From the NCBI RefSeq assembly GCF_030403745.1, contig NZ_JAQMWP010000010.1:352617-416616 (forward strand): DNA of 64,000 nucleotides. The letters are read 5' to 3'. The notes under the pieces are model-generated. The model searched no databases and was not told the origin of the DNA. It worked only from the letters and a program-made list of their open reading frames with translations. The position numbers were made by a program, and so were the translations under genes. Below, piece by piece: positions 63,643 through 64,000 of this stretch (position 1 is its first letter; the number at the start of each line of letters is the position of its first letter). The DNA comes from Streptomyces sp. S.PB5 (lineage in GTDB: Bacteria > Actinomycetota > Actinomycetes > Streptomycetales > Streptomycetaceae).

Positions 63643-64000
63643 ATGCATGACGACCGCCGTCTGGTCGAGGCCCGTCTCAAGCGCGTCCTCGACGAGCGCA
63701 TCCGCCCCGCCGTGTACCCCGAGTCCGTACCGCTGGAGGCGGCGGTGTGGCACGCCCCCGGTGAGCCGGTGCCGGTCGCCGAGGGGCTGGCCGCCGAACC
63801 CGCGCCGATCGAGGTCGGCGCCCGCTGGGGCGCGCCCTGGGGGACCAGCTGGTTCCGGGTCACCGGGACCGTCCCCGAGGCCTGGGCCGGAAGGACCGTC
63901 GAGGCCCTCCTCGACCTCGGCTTCGACGAGAACATGCCCGGCTTCCAGTGCGAGGGCCTGGTGTACCGGCCCGACGGCACCCCGGTGAAGGGCCTGAATC
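63643..64000 (+). CDS. GH38 alpha-mannosidase, N-terminal part
   Basis: Starts at ATG 63643 (GGAG 8 nt upstream) and runs off the right edge after 119 codons. The visible part (RRLVEARLKRVLDERIRPAV, WGAPWGTSWFRVTGTVPEAW, then LDLGFDENMPGFQCEGLVYR) is the N-terminal beta domain of bacterial GH38 alpha-mannosidases; the zinc-binding HxD barrel lies beyond the window. It would strip alpha-linked mannose from imported glycans. No signal peptide. Confidence 0.85.
   Translation, partial: MHDDRRLVEARLKRVLDERIRPAVYPESVPLEAAVWHAPGEPVPVAEGLAAEPAPIEVGARWGAPWGTSWFRVTGTVPEAWAGRTVEALLDLGFDENMPGFQCEGLVYRPDGTPVKGLN

Overview
The window is high-GC (roughly 70%) actinobacterial chromosome with GTG/TTG starts, dense convergent and divergent genes, LAL-type and LacI-type regulators, twin-arginine signals, an Rpf protein and WhiB-era Streptomyces gene neighbourhoods. 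Everything points to Streptomyces. From memory, 8210-18696 resembles the S. coelicolor SCO6998-SCO7008 neighbourhood (CYP158A1, monomeric isocitrate dehydrogenase, a SoxR-controlled ABC exporter). 34254-44805 resembles SCO0975-SCO0957 (6-phosphogluconate dehydrogenase, RpfD, glycogen genes, the DGAT SCO0958).

Layout. 1-573: end of a zinc metalloprotease (partial). 644-2632: AAA-ATPase/LuxR regulator. 2926-8189: a CHAT-TPR caspase-like protein divergent from an S8 protease, a TTA-containing sigma factor and a small partner protein, which looks like a protease/sigma signalling island. 8210-15685: P450, N-formylglutamate amidohydrolase, DUF5713 protein, icd, MscS channel, enoyl-CoA hydratase, with two gene remnants (M1 peptidase, amino acid permease). 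15715-18696: a membrane flippase-like protein and an ABC exporter divided by a near-perfect SoxR-type promoter. 18911-32863: a first carbohydrate locus (GH2 beta-galactosidase with LamG insert, LamG/clan GH-A hydrolase with CBM-like modules, LacI regulator with an apparent C-terminal frameshift, ABC importer, (alpha/alpha)6-barrel hydrolase) with CGAACCGGTTCG operators.

33031-34124: panD, a GNAT and a proline-rich peptide. 34254-38275: gnd, rpfD, an EamA-type transporter. 38504-44805: a 2Fe-2S ferric-reductase-like protein, the glycogen/maltosyl pathway pair glgA(glgM)-glgC, a WS/DGAT and an unusual zinc-ribbon SDR that lacks the catalytic Tyr. 44886-49442: small membrane protein, SDR, HD protein, a 57-residue basic protein, GNAT, a broken SMI1/KNR4 gene and an amidase. 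49682-56041 (minus): lipoprotein hydrolase, a 1610-residue trypsin-NACHT-HEAT protein and a Trypco1-type partner, together a candidate NTP-dependent conflict (immunity/suicide) system, translationally coupled to a LacI gene.

56038-64000: LacI regulator with a cluster of CTAA-N-TTAG operators, ABC sugar importer, GH5 (beta-mannosidase-like), GH85 endo-beta-N-acetylglucosaminidase and the start of a GH38 alpha-mannosidase. This reads as a self-contained N-glycan (high-mannose) release, uptake and breakdown locus. No rRNA, tRNA, CRISPR or insertion sequence was seen.
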